This document shows positions 1 through 9,800 of a stretch of DNA of 64,000 nt, piece by piece. The translations under genes were made by a program, and so were the position numbers. Position 1 is the stretch's first letter. Each line of letters starts with the position of its first letter. The stretch is from Nitratiruptor tergarcus DSM 16512 (GTDB taxonomy: Bacteria; Campylobacterota; Campylobacteria; Campylobacterales; Nitratiruptoraceae), in NCBI RefSeq assembly GCF_027946175.1, contig NZ_AP026671.1:186001-250000 (forward strand), written 5' to 3'. The notes under the pieces were generated by a model that was not told where the DNA came from, ran no database searches, and saw only the letters and a program-made list of their open reading frames with translations.

Positions 1-165
1 AAAGAGTATTTTATCGTGGAGCCTGAATACAAGGTTGTAGAGCGGTTTGTTTTGGAAGGAAAGAAGTATCGATTTGATGCAAACTATACGCAAAATATGA
101 AGATGTGGATTGAGTGTATCGGCAAAGAGGTGGATGTGAGTGCTTTTTTTGAAGGAGTGGAATGA
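1..165 (+). CDS. C-terminal end of an unrecognised protein (partial)
   Basis: Fifty-four codons are open from the window edge to a TGA at 163-165, ending in SAFFEGVE. The stop overlaps the ATG of the next gene in an ATGA arrangement, so the two are probably translationally coupled and in one operon. The visible part is charged, with no membrane segment and no motif I recognise. The N-terminus and any function lie outside the window. Confidence 0.6.
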   Translation, partial: KEYFIVEPEYKVVERFVLEGKKYRFDANYTQNMKMWIECIGKEVDVSAFFEGVE

Positions 166-1208
166 GATTATCAAAAAAAGATGCGATTGATTTAATTAAA
201 AATGCAGACTTAATTGAGCTTGGGCAGATGGCCTTGGCAAAAAAGAGAGAACTGCATCCCAAAAAAATCACCACATTTATTGTTGATCGCAATATCAATT
301 ATACTAATATCTGCTGGGTAGATTGCGATTTTTGCGCATTTTACAGAAAGTCAAAAGACGAAGATGCCTATATTTTAAGCTATGATGAGATTGATCAAAA
401 AATAGAGGAGCTTTTAGAAATTGGTGGAACGCAGATCCTCTTTCAAGGCGGTGTCCATCCAAAGCTGAAGATTGACTACTATGAAGATCTAGTTGAGCAT
501 ATCCACAAAAAATATCCTGAGATTACTATCCATGGATTTAGTGCCGTAGAGATTAGCTATATTGCTAAGGTAAGCAAGCTGAGCTTCAAAGAGGTTTTAC
601 AGCGCCTCAAAGCTAAGGGGCTCAGTTCTATTCCAGGTGCTGGAGCAGAGATCTTAAGTGACAGGGTGCGAGATATCATTAGCCCGAAAAAACTAAGCTC
701 CCAAGAGTGGCTCGATATCCATCAAGCTGCTCATGAAGTGGGAATGAAGACAACGGCAACGATGATGTATGGAACAGTGGAGAGTGATGAAGAGATAGTA
801 GAGCATTGGGAGAAGATCAGAGATCTTCAAGATAAGACGGGTGGATTTCGTGCCTTTATCATGTGGAGCTTTCAGCCACACAATACAGCGTTACAAAAAA
901 AAGGAATCGTAACCCACAAAACAAGCTCTAACCGCTATTTGCGGCTTCTTGCAGTAAGTAGGCTCTTTTTAGATAATTTTAAAAATATCCAGTCTTCTTG
1001 GGTAACACAGGGAAGCCATATAGGTCAAATGGCACTCCTTTATGGTGCAAATGACCTTGGTTCAACAATGATGGAAGAGAATGTGGTAAAAGCAGCAGGC
1101 GCGCAAAACAGGATGAACCAAGAGGAGATGATACGACTCATTAAAGATATCGGTGAGATTCCTGCAAAGCGCAATACGGCCTACGAGATATTGGAGGTCT
1201 ATGAATGA
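162..1208 (+). CDS. mqnC: Cyclic dehypoxanthine futalosine synthase (radical SAM)
   Basis: This is a radical SAM enzyme of the futalosine pathway to menaquinone; by family knowledge MqnC cyclises dehypoxanthine futalosine. The iron-sulfur motif CxxxCxxC is visible as C51, C55 and C58 (CWVDCDFC), preceded by a typical N-terminal strand and followed by the SAM-binding stretch GGTQILFQGGVHP. The 348-residue length fits the family. The start has an AGGAG about 6 nt upstream and overlaps the previous stop. Its own stop overlaps the next ATG. The pathway suits an anaerobic or microaerophilic respirer using menaquinone. MqnE is a related radical SAM enzyme, but the HPKLKIDYYE region and length point to MqnC. 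Confidence 0.93.
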   Translation: MRLSKKDAIDLIKNADLIELGQMALAKKRELHPKKITTFIVDRNINYTNICWVDCDFCAFYRKSKDEDAYILSYDEIDQKIEELLEIGGTQILFQGGVHPKLKIDYYEDLVEHIHKKYPEITIHGFSAVEISYIAKVSKLSFKEVLQRLKAKGLSSIPGAGAEILSDRVRDIISPKKLSSQEWLDIHQAAHEVGMKTTATMMYGTVESDEEIVEHWEKIRDLQDKTGGFRAFIMWSFQPHNTALQKKGIVTHKTSSNRYLRLLAVSRLFLDNFKNIQSSWVTQGSHIGQMALLYGANDLGSTMMEENVVKAAGAQNRMNQEEMIRLIKDIGEIPAKRNTAYEILEVYE

Positions 1209-2491
1209 GGTTTGTTTTTTTACTTATTCTTTTAGTACAAGGGGTGTTGATGAGTGCAGAGTTAAAGCACATTGAGATAAAAGGTGTAAAAATTCCAGTT
1301 ATTTATGAAAAGGATACCAATTTACCTATAGCTGGGTTACAAATAGTTTTTCAAAAGAGTGGAAGTATTGAAGATGGGGAACTGCCAGGTCTAGCAAAAA
1401 TGAGTGCAAAGATGCTGAGTCAAGGCACCAAAAGTCTTGGTAATGTAGGATTTGCTAAAAAACTTGAAGAGCGTGCAGTTCGTTTTAGTGTTACCACTGG
1501 TGTAGAGACTATGGTAATGGAAGTAAGCTCTCTCAAAGAGGAGTTGAAAAACGCAATTGAGCTTGTAAAAAAGATTTTTGTCGAGCCAAATTTGACTCCA
1601 AAGGCCTTAGAGCAGGTGAAAACAACTACACTTGGATATCTCTCTCGCAAAAAGAAAGATTACGACTATATTGCAAGTATCAATCTTAAAAAGATTCTCT
1701 TTGCAGGTACGCCTCTGCAAAATCCAAGTGATGGAACCCAAGAGAGTATTCAAAAAATATCACTCCAAAATATTGAAGAGTTTTTGCAAAAACACTTGGT
1801 GCTCAAAAGAGCAATTGTAGTAGTGGGGGGAGATCTTGAGTTTTCCGAGGCAAAGAAGTTAATTCAAGAGCTTTTAGAACCACTTGCAGTTGGCAAAAGC
1901 GAGCCATTGCCTTTTTATGAGGCAAGTAGCAAGCAGCAAGAGATAGTTCAAAAAGAGAAAGAAACAAAGCAAGCTTATATCTATTTTGGAAGTCCATATA
2001 ATGAGCGGGTAACAAGTGATGATTTGCATCTCTCTCGCTTGGCAATGTTTATTTTAGGAACTGGTGGCTTTGGAAGCAGGCTCATGGAGGAGATTCGTGT
2101 CAAAAGAGGCCTAGCATATTCAGCTTACTCTATGGCGCGTATCAACAAAAGTCATAGCTACTTTACTGGATATCTTCAAACTAAACTTGAGAGTGCAGAT
2201 GAAGCGAAAAAACTTGTCAAAGAGGTTATTGCTGACTTTGTTGCAAAAGGAGCAACACAAAAAGAGTTGGAGAGTGCGAAAAAATTTCTTCTGGGAAGTG
2301 AGCCTCTACGCAATGAGACACTCTCACAAAGACTGAGTCGCGCATTTCATGAATTTTATACTGGCAAGCCTCTTGGGTATTCTAAAGAGGAGCTTAAAAA
2401 GATTGAAAAAGTCACTCTATCTGAGCTTAATGATTTCATCAAAAAACATAGTGAAATAGAAAAACTGAGTTTCTCCATCGTTACACAATGA
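1205..2491 (+). CDS. M16-family peptidase homologue without the zinc-binding motif
   Basis: A 428-residue protein with an N-terminal signal-like segment (residues 1-18) and the two-lobed layout of M16 (insulinase/processing-peptidase) proteins. Active M16 enzymes carry HxxEH in the first lobe; at the equivalent place here (about residues 62-70) the sequence is GLAKMSAKM, so the metal ligands are missing. The second-lobe signature with an R...Y pair is kept (RVKRGLAYSAYS). In bacteria such inactive M16 proteins often pair with an active subunit; none is seen here. It lies between mqnC and recG with 4-bp overlaps on both sides. Likely exported and periplasmic, function unknown. Confidence 0.85.
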   Translation: MRFVFLLILLVQGVLMSAELKHIEIKGVKIPVIYEKDTNLPIAGLQIVFQKSGSIEDGELPGLAKMSAKMLSQGTKSLGNVGFAKKLEERAVRFSVTTGVETMVMEVSSLKEELKNAIELVKKIFVEPNLTPKALEQVKTTTLGYLSRKKKDYDYIASINLKKILFAGTPLQNPSDGTQESIQKISLQNIEEFLQKHLVLKRAIVVVGGDLEFSEAKKLIQELLEPLAVGKSEPLPFYEASSKQQEIVQKEKETKQAYIYFGSPYNERVTSDDLHLSRLAMFILGTGGFGSRLMEEIRVKRGLAYSAYSMARINKSHSYFTGYLQTKLESADEAKKLVKEVIADFVAKGATQKELESAKKFLLGSEPLRNETLSQRLSRAFHEFYTGKPLGYSKEELKKIEKVTLSELNDFIKKHSEIEKLSFSIVTQ

Positions 2492-4281
2492 ACGAAAAGC
2501 TACGCAAAGCTGGCATAAAAGACATTTTAGAGCTGGCTTTGTTTACTCCTGCATCCTATCACGACTATCGTATAAAAGATTTTATAGATTTCGAAGAACA
2601 ACTTTTTGAGGTGCAAATCCTAAAAAAACAGAAGTTACAAAAGCTGCAAAAATATCAAGCGTATGCTAAAAATATTCAAAAAGAGATTGCACTCATTTTC
2701 TTTCGCACATCTTCGTATCATGATTACACTTTTATAGAGGGTGCTACACTCTATATTAGTGGCAAAATAAAAAAGAGTTTTGGTGAACTACAGTTAATAC
2801 AGCCACAAAAAATCGCTAACTATAAGGTGGGAAAGATTTTTCCCTCCTATAAAATAAAAATACGAAGTGATATTTTCGAAGAGTTAAAATCTCACTACTT
2901 AACAAAAGAGAACCTTCAAAATACTGGACTTCCAGAAGATATATACGAAAGGCTTCTCAAGATTCACTATCCAGATGAGGAGCTTTATCGCGGATTTAAG
3001 CGCCATGGTGGATTTTATGGAAAATATCTAGAAGCGCTGAAATTTACTGAAGCTTTTCGCTATATGAAAGGACTCAAAATTAAGCGTATTTATTATCCTT
3101 CTGTGTGCAAAATTGAGACCAATTTGGAGCCATTCTATGAGCAACTCCCTTTTACGCCAACAAGCGATCAAAGAAAAGCTTTAGAAGATGCAAAGAGTGA
3201 TCTAGCTAAAAGTATTGCAGCAAGGCGTGTGATTGTCGGTGATGTTGGCAGTGGTAAATCGCTTGTAATGTTTGGTATAGCCTATATGGCAGGCAAAAAG
3301 CGAGCAATTCTTATGGCACCTACAACTATTTTAGCTACGCAACTTTTTCAAGAGGCAAAGAGACTTTTACCATCTTCACTCCGCATTGCCCTTATAACCT
3401 CACAATCCAAAGAACAAGATTTAGAGGAGTTTGACTTTATAATTGGTACGCATGCACTGCTGTATCGTAAGCTTCCAAAAGCGTGCGTGGTTATGGTGGA
3501 TGAGCAGCATAGATTTGGCACAGAGCAGAGGAGTAAACTCAAAAAACTTGTGGAATCAAAAGAGGGAAGTCCCCACTTTTTTCAATTTAGCGCTACACCA
3601 ATTCCTCGCACCAAAGCGATGATGGAGAGTGCTTTAGTTGATTATAGTTTTATCAAAGAGCTTCCTTTTAAAAAAGATATTACAACCGAAGTGATTAGTA
3701 AGGGGGACTTTAAAAGACTTCTTGCTCATATAATAAGGGAGATTGAGCAAGATCATCAAGTACTCATTGTCTACCCAATAGTAGAGGAGAGTGAGCACTA
3801 TAACTATAAGTCTTTAGAAGAGGCAAGTTCTTTTTGGATGCGCTACTTTGATGGAGTCTACTATACTCACGGTAAAGACAAAGAAAAAGAGGAGATATTG
3901 CAAGAGTTTCGCGATAAGGGAAAGATCTTATTAGCAACTACTGTGATAGAGGTAGGAATCTCTTTGCCAAGACTTACTACTATTGTAATAGTGGGAGCAG
4001 AAAATATGGGGCTTGCAACGCTTCATCAATTGCGAGGCCGTGTCTCTCGCACAGGCCTTAAGGGATACTGCTTTTTGTATACGCATGATAAAAACAATAA
4101 AAGGCTCCAGGAATTTAGCAAAATTACAAACGGCTTTGCAATAGCAGAGCTTGATCTCAAATATAGGAAAAGTGGCGATATATTAAGCGGCAAAGAGCAA
4201 AGTGGAAAGATGTTTCAATATCTCAATATGGCTGAGGATAAAGCTATAGTAGAGAGGGCAAAAGCCCTGCTTGATCAATAA
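2488..4281 (+). CDS. recG: ATP-dependent DNA helicase RecG
   Basis: RecG reverses stalled forks and branch-migrates Holliday junctions. The 597-residue protein has an N-terminal wedge/OB region (about 1-200), the Walker A GDVGSGKS at 251-258, the DEQH box at 338-341 followed by RFGTEQR, the motif SATPIPRT and, near the C-terminus, QLRGRVSR. It is shorter than the roughly 690-residue enterobacterial enzyme, as is usual in Epsilonproteobacteria. The start overlaps the M16 stop by 4 bp. The end overlaps the convergent hpf gene by 7 bp. Confidence 0.95.
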   Translation: MNEKLRKAGIKDILELALFTPASYHDYRIKDFIDFEEQLFEVQILKKQKLQKLQKYQAYAKNIQKEIALIFFRTSSYHDYTFIEGATLYISGKIKKSFGELQLIQPQKIANYKVGKIFPSYKIKIRSDIFEELKSHYLTKENLQNTGLPEDIYERLLKIHYPDEELYRGFKRHGGFYGKYLEALKFTEAFRYMKGLKIKRIYYPSVCKIETNLEPFYEQLPFTPTSDQRKALEDAKSDLAKSIAARRVIVGDVGSGKSLVMFGIAYMAGKKRAILMAPTTILATQLFQEAKRLLPSSLRIALITSQSKEQDLEEFDFIIGTHALLYRKLPKACVVMVDEQHRFGTEQRSKLKKLVESKEGSPHFFQFSATPIPRTKAMMESALVDYSFIKELPFKKDITTEVISKGDFKRLLAHIIREIEQDHQVLIVYPIVEESEHYNYKSLEEASSFWMRYFDGVYYTHGKDKEKEEILQEFRDKGKILLATTVIEVGISLPRLTTIVIVGAENMGLATLHQLRGRVSRTGLKGYCFLYTHDKNNKRLQEFSKITNGFAIAELDLKYRKSGDILSGKEQSGKMFQYLNMAEDKAIVERAKALLDQ

Positions 4282-4817
4282 AGACCAAATTTTCCGTCTG
4301 TTCTTTTGTAAAGTACGCGCGTTTTTCCGCTTTTGTCTTCAAAGACGATGAAGTATTTGTTAGAGTTTTTGAGGATTTCAACTGCCTCTTCTACACTTAT
4401 AGGTTTATCTACATCAAATGGTGTTGGCACTACTTCGTCAGTATAGTTGAGCGCTTCTTGAATCTCCTCTTCAAGCATAGGAGCTGCCATAATCTCTTCA
4501 AGTGAGATATTTTTATGATTTTTGATCTTATCTGCGTAGCGTCTAAGAACCTTTTTTGCTCGAGCAAGTGCCAAATCTATTGCAGCATAGACATCTTTAT
4601 CTTTTTGTGTGATGACTACATTTCCTTTTTTAGCTACATGGATATCAAATTCAAAAGTAAAACCTTTTTTCCCATTGCGCTCATCTGCTGAGACTGTAGC
4701 ATTGATACCTGTGATATCGAGACCCAGTTTGAGCAGTGAGTCAGCTGCATCTTTAATATAGGCCTTTATAGGGTCTGTGAGCTCGAAATTTTTCCCATAT
4801 ACGTGCAAATAATCCAT
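4275..4817 (-). CDS. hpf: Long-form ribosome hibernation promoting factor
   Basis: Residues 1 to about 100 are the S30AE/HPF domain that binds the 30S decoding region. The last 45 or so residues (PISVEEAVEILKNSNKYFIV to KTDGKFGLY-type end) are the dimerisation domain of long HPF, which by family knowledge joins ribosomes into inactive 100S dimers in stationary phase. The start at MDYLHVYGKN (4817) is chosen over an upstream in-frame ATG at 4856 because AAGGATT lies just before it and homology begins there. The gene is convergent with recG and overlaps its last 7 bp. It is 180 residues with this start, typical for the family. Confidence 0.9.
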   Translation of the reverse strand: MDYLHVYGKNFELTDPIKAYIKDAADSLLKLGLDITGINATVSADERNGKKGFTFEFDIHVAKKGNVVITQKDKDVYAAIDLALARAKKVLRRYADKIKNHKNISLEEIMAAPMLEEEIQEALNYTDEVVPTPFDVDKPISVEEAVEILKNSNKYFIVFEDKSGKTRVLYKRTDGKFGLY

Positions 4818-4869
4818 TGCAATCCTTTTGTCAAATTTTTTCCCACATTTTAGCAATTTTTAACTTAAA

Positions 4870-5295
4870 TTAGAGTTTTTGAATGGTTCTTTTTACATAT
4901 GATATAGGTGCACTATCTTGTGCTAAACTTGGTCGCAAAGAGACTTTCGTATCTATTATCAAAGTTTTATTACTCTCTTGGTTGTTAAGATTATTATCAA
5001 GCATATTACATCCTGCTGGTAGTCCGCTCCCAATATAGTAGAGGGTTATATTAATATCGAAACTATTTTGGTATGTAAAGTTGACAGCATTGAGACAACT
5101 ATTGTTTGGATGAGCACTAGCTGCTAAAACCGCATAATCTGTTGCACTTTGTGCAAGAAGTTTTGCTTGTTCATAAATGTAAATTTGCGTAGTTTTAGAG
5201 ACATTTGTTGAAAGCAAAGAGATAGTAAGGGATAAAATCAAACCAATAATGAGCATAAAGATAATGGCCGTTAACATACTCAATCCTTTTTTCAT
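4870..5295 (-). CDS. PilX/PulK-like minor pilin or pilus-assembly protein
   Basis: A 141-residue protein with a short basic N-terminus and one long hydrophobic helix (MLTAIIFMLIIGLILSLTI) followed by a small polar domain. It has no Glu5 in a FTLIE-type cleavage site, which fits the PilX/GspK-like members that accompany minor pilins. The start at 5295 is fixed by a TGATG overlap with the preceding gene. It is the last gene of the leftward locus with the two prepilin-like genes and the giant secreted protein. I infer a role at the tip of a type IV pilus or pseudopilus; the sequence does not show which. Confidence 0.6.
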   Translation of the reverse strand: MKKGLSMLTAIIFMLIIGLILSLTISLLSTNVSKTTQIYIYEQAKLLAQSATDYAVLAASAHPNNSCLNAVNFTYQNSFDINITLYYIGSGLPAGCNMLDNNLNNQESNKTLIIDTKVSLRPSLAQDSAPISYVKRTIQKL

Positions 5296-6176
5296 CAAAA
5301 AACCACCTTTGCTGAACAAAATGTTGTATTGTAGTCGCCTTTACCAGAGCGAGCGCAGAGTTTGAGCTCTATGGCTCTATCGAGTCTACGAAAGTTAAAT
5401 TTTGTTAAATTGGTAATAAGTACGCTTTTTTTCCCATTTTTATAGGTCTGCCCCATCCAAGGCTGATAGTCATAGTAGAGTGTAAGATTATAATCTCCTG
5501 GATTTCCTTCTGGAACAAGTGCATAGGCACTACAGGCAAGATAGTAGTGTTCATAGATCTCTTTTGGACTTGTTGTATCTTCAAAATAGAGTATGTCGTT
5601 GGAACTGCCTATATATATGCGTAGTTTATTCGTTGTACCAGATGAGGAGTAGTAATCTTTTAAGATGCTTTCATCTGCATTTGGTACTGGGAAAAAAATA
5701 GCACAATTATTATTATGTTGCGATATATCTATGCCATGCAATGCTTGAATTATTTTTTGTGCATAATCTAATCTACTCCCTCTTGTTTTTACAGAGGCTT
5801 TGGAGGTATTTGCGTCACTTAGATCTATAAAGCCACTCCATCCTGGCTGGTTAAAAGATCCATTATAAGATCCGCGTCGTGCCTCCCACTCATAGCCAAT
5901 CCATTGTAAAATGGGATACTTTGTAGTGATTGCTAGAGTATGAGGATAAGAGGCATTACCAAATTGAAGAGTCGACTCACTCCCGCGTATGCGATAGGTG
6001 AGTCTTTTTGCAATCTGCTCAATTGCTAAGTCTGTTTTATATGCAGCTTCTGAGACATGTTGAGAGAGAATATAGTTTTCATAGGCTTTAAAAATAATAT
6101 CGCTTCCTATAGCAGAGATAATACCTATGATAATAATAACAAAGATGATTTCAATGAGCGTAAATGCTTTTTTCAT
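5295..6176 (-). CDS. Prepilin-like protein with type IV N-terminal methylation motif
   Basis: The N-terminus MKKAFTLIEIIFVIIII is a classical prepilin leader: two lysines, cleavage before Phe, Glu at +5 and a hydrophobic helix. The 293-residue length, with a large polar C-terminal region containing several cysteines, fits a minor pilin or pseudopilin such as PilW/GspJ rather than the major pilin. A prepilin peptidase would be needed for processing; none is in the window. It overlaps the upstream pilin gene by 4 bp and the downstream gene by 1 bp. Confidence 0.8.
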   Translation of the reverse strand: MKKAFTLIEIIFVIIIIGIISAIGSDIIFKAYENYILSQHVSEAAYKTDLAIEQIAKRLTYRIRGSESTLQFGNASYPHTLAITTKYPILQWIGYEWEARRGSYNGSFNQPGWSGFIDLSDANTSKASVKTRGSRLDYAQKIIQALHGIDISQHNNNCAIFFPVPNADESILKDYYSSSGTTNKLRIYIGSSNDILYFEDTTSPKEIYEHYYLACSAYALVPEGNPGDYNLTLYYDYQPWMGQTYKNGKKSVLITNLTKFNFRRLDRAIELKLCARSGKGDYNTTFCSAKVVF

Positions 6177-6838
6177 TGGAAAATCCTATGCTGTAAAATA
6201 GGCTGGCCATTATTACATGCAAAAGCGCGCATAATAAGTATTGTTTTATTATGGGGATCTGTGACATTAGTTTCAATCAATTTTAAATTTGTGGAAAGAG
6301 AGCTCGTATCAAGTGAGGGAGAGAGATGAGAAAAAGAGAGATTTGTTTGAGTATAGTCACTACTATCTTGTAAATAGGAGATTTTAGTCTTTATATTCAT
6401 ATCAACAATAAAATCATCTTGCTCTTTTTTAACTGTAATAACTTTGTTATTGAAATCATCTATATCATCTGCAAAGCTCTCCCCACTCTCCAAACCCAAT
6501 GTATCACTTGCAAAGCGTGAGAGGTCAATTTGTCGTGAAACTGCTCCGATGCGATAGTTTGGGTTGTTGACTTTTGTAGCTTTAAGTTCGTTGTCTCCAC
6601 CTTTGGTGTTAAGTGCAACGGTATAAGAGGTGTTGTAGTCTTGAATTTTACTATTCTCATCCCATCGATATGTGAGAATATTGCCATTTTGAAAATAGGC
6701 ATAAAATACAGCCTCTTTTTTGATTATCTCCTCAATAGAAGATGTTGTTTGTGTAAAAATACCAGGAATTGCCATCATAACGATAGATATGACAACAATG
6801 GCAAAAATGAGTTCTAAAAGCGAAAAAGAGCGCTTCAC
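6173..6838 (-). CDS. Prepilin-like protein with type IV N-terminal methylation motif
   Basis: The N-terminus MKRSFSLLELIFAIVVISIV has a basic leader, cleavage before Phe, Glu at +5 and a hydrophobic assembly helix. The remaining roughly 190 residues are polar, as in minor pilins. The start codon overlaps the stop of the 1671-residue gene by 4 bp (6835-6838), indicating coupling with it. Together with its neighbours it resembles the MshO/MshP/MshQ end of MSHA pilus loci. This analogy rests on gene order and the C-terminal domain of the large protein, not on close similarity. Confidence 0.8.
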   Translation of the reverse strand: MKRSFSLLELIFAIVVISIVMMAIPGIFTQTTSSIEEIIKKEAVFYAYFQNGNILTYRWDENSKIQDYNTSYTVALNTKGGDNELKATKVNNPNYRIGAVSRQIDLSRFASDTLGLESGESFADDIDDFNNKVITVKKEQDDFIVDMNIKTKISYLQDSSDYTQTNLSFSHLSPSLDTSSLSTNLKLIETNVTDPHNKTILIMRAFACNNGQPILQHRIFQ

Positions 6839-9800
6839 CAGTTGATCCTTCTCTCTTCTTCTTTTGAGCTATTGATTTCATCTGTTTGCTTAAAGTCTCC
6901 TACGCCATGCCAGATACCAGGATGAACAAAAAGAACCGAAAAGCTATTGGTTGTGGCATTATCATCGAATTGATTGTAGATGAGCCATGAGGATGCATTG
7001 ATATCGAGGCGAGCTCTGAATGGATACTCTTTGCTACCATCATAGCTAAAAAGCAGTTTTTGTGTACCATTGCTATAGCCTTGCAGAGTTGCTTTAGATA
7101 AAGGTGCATTAGCAGTACTTAAAATATCGCTGTTTTTATAAAAAATATTGAAGACTTTTCCAAAAGATGTTTGAGTATGTGCTGTGTTTACATACCATCC
7201 TAAATCGTCTATGCTCTCGTTTCCTTCAATACTGGCAGGATCACTTCTATTTGGATCGTAAACTTCATAGTAGAGGTTTACTTTAGCATTATTTGTACTA
7301 AATTTATTGACTGATGCATCGGGGGCATGAATACGAGCGTAGTAGAATTTAGCTGATTGATTAGGCTGTTCGCTTCCATTTACATCATCAGTATCTTTTA
7401 TTATGTTTTTTGTAATGGTAAATGTAAATGGAACAATAGGTTGCGATACAGAACGATCGAAATTAATATGGAAACGGAGGTGTGCAGAACCGTTATCATC
7501 TGTTGTAAAAATATTTTTTGAAAAATTTTGCACGATAGCATCAGATGTTGGCGTTTGGATAAGATTACTCTCATTACTCTCTTCATAAGAGATTATAGTG
7601 GCTAAAGGAGAGGGTATTTCAGAGTGTGATATAGAAATAGTGGTATCTTTAGCATAACAGCTTTTAGAATAATTGTATGTCGTAGTATTGTCTCGTGCTT
7701 TTGCTGTAATATTTGTTTCCATTAACATCGACATAAGTTTTGGTTTTTTAGCTAAATAGGTAAAAGAGTTGTTATTGAAATTATGAACTGATGAGACAAG
7801 AGAAAAATGGTCTGGAATAATTGTAATAGTGCTATTATATTCTTGAATTAATCGTTGTGCATCTTGTGTATCGTTACTATCGATTTTGGCAAACTCTTCT
7901 CCCTTTTTTTCTTTCAAAACTACTCTAAACACTCCTACATCAGGAAATTGGTAGCTAGTTCTATTATCTTCACCATTGATAAATTGGATTGTTGGGTTAA
8001 TATCTATTTTATTCATTTTACATTTTTTCGTAGGATCATCGATGGTAATATCGAGTGTAAAACTGCCATTTTGTGTCTCGTTGTAGTCATAAGTAGGCAC
8101 TCCATTAAAAGTAAGAGCTTGAAAGGAGAGATCGACAGGGACACCTGCTTTGATTTTACTGCTATTAGGAATAGTAAAAGAAAATCTCATAGGTCTAATG
8201 GAAAAGTAGTCAGAATCAGCTGATGCACACCAACTTTCCATTCCTTCTTTACATTTTCCATTGATACCTTCATTCCAACAATCTGTCCAATGCATATCGT
8301 TTCTTCTACAATATTTAAATTTGAAAAACATCTTTTTCGATGCTTTTGGCCATACATTATTTCCGTTTGGCCATTTGCTTGCTGGTAGCTCAAATCTTCC
8401 CGTCGTTTTATTGAAATCTTTCAATGAACCAAAATACCATATATCATTGGGTATCTCGTTTCCATTTTCTACTTTAATAGTTTCTAAAAAAATCCCTGCA
8501 CTTATGTTTTTATCTGGTTCTAATGCGTCAAAATCATCAGTAAGCAAAATAACATCGAGTTTTATGGGTTTATTAACCACTTTTGTGGTGATATATTTGT
8601 GTGCCAACTCCTCTCCTACAGGAACATTGTGATCTATTACGTCAAAAGGTCCTTTGATAAGTTTGTAACGTTTCGTAAAATCATAGTTATCCTCAGCCAT
8701 ACACATATAATCGTAATATGGATAATTACATCCCCAGTCATCGAGGTGTCTTACTCTTCCTTGTGAATCAAAAAGGAAGTTGAGCCAACATCCCTCTTCG
8801 TAGTTTCCATTTGGCTCATAGTAAGGCCAACTCCTTGAAGAGTAATCAAAATTCAGCCCTGCACCTGTGCGACTGATAAACCATTCATCTGTTTTGTTGA
8901 GATCATTATGACCAAGGATTGTTGTCCAGCCTTTATATCCCATGGTGTCTTTGTATTCATATTTGTTATCGTTGGCTCTTTTGTCTGTATTGGAGTATTT
9001 TCTTCTACTATCATTAAGTTTTGATTGAGGAAAGTTGGTCTTTGTCCAGGAGTAGTAGTCTCTATGGGAATTACCATTGTCATTAGCTAAATGATCATAA
9101 TCTGTAGTAATGGTTGGAATATTGTGCATTGGCGATCCACTCATGGGACCAGGATGATAAGGGTCTGATCCTACATCTTCTCCACCCCATTTAAAACTCC
9201 TTTCATGATGGTTGCTATCACCATCATCGTAGTAAAGACCAAAAGATCCATAAGGCCATATGAGAGAATTTCGTTCTGTTGCAAGATAGTAGTTTGCGCC
9301 ATAGAGGGCATGGAGCTTTTCTTGAATCGTGCCTGTATAGTGATCCCACTCACTCTTTTTTTCTGCTAAAAACTTTCTTACCCTTTCAAATGAATCTTCT
9401 CTATTGGGGACAAAAGGCCAAAGTCCCATCTGGGAACAGGTATCTTTCTTGTTTACAAGATCATATTTCGTAATTGTTCTTTTTCCATCAAGTGCAAGAA
9501 AAAATGTCCAGACCCAATCAAGATCTGTTTGGTACCAGCAATATGCTACAAATGGACGCTCTTTTGCCATAATATTGGTTCTGTCATATTCTCTATTATG
9601 TCCAAAAGGAGAAATCCAGAAGTGTCCTTTGATATTTTCGGAAGGTAAAACATTCTCTGGAACTGCTTCCGCCATTTTTCTACATGTTTTTTCTAGAACT
9701 TCTTGGTTATTGAATATTAGATAGTTATAATCATCCAAGAGTTTTAATTCCATATGATCTATATAACACCTTGCATTAGTATAATCGAGGGTATTTATTT

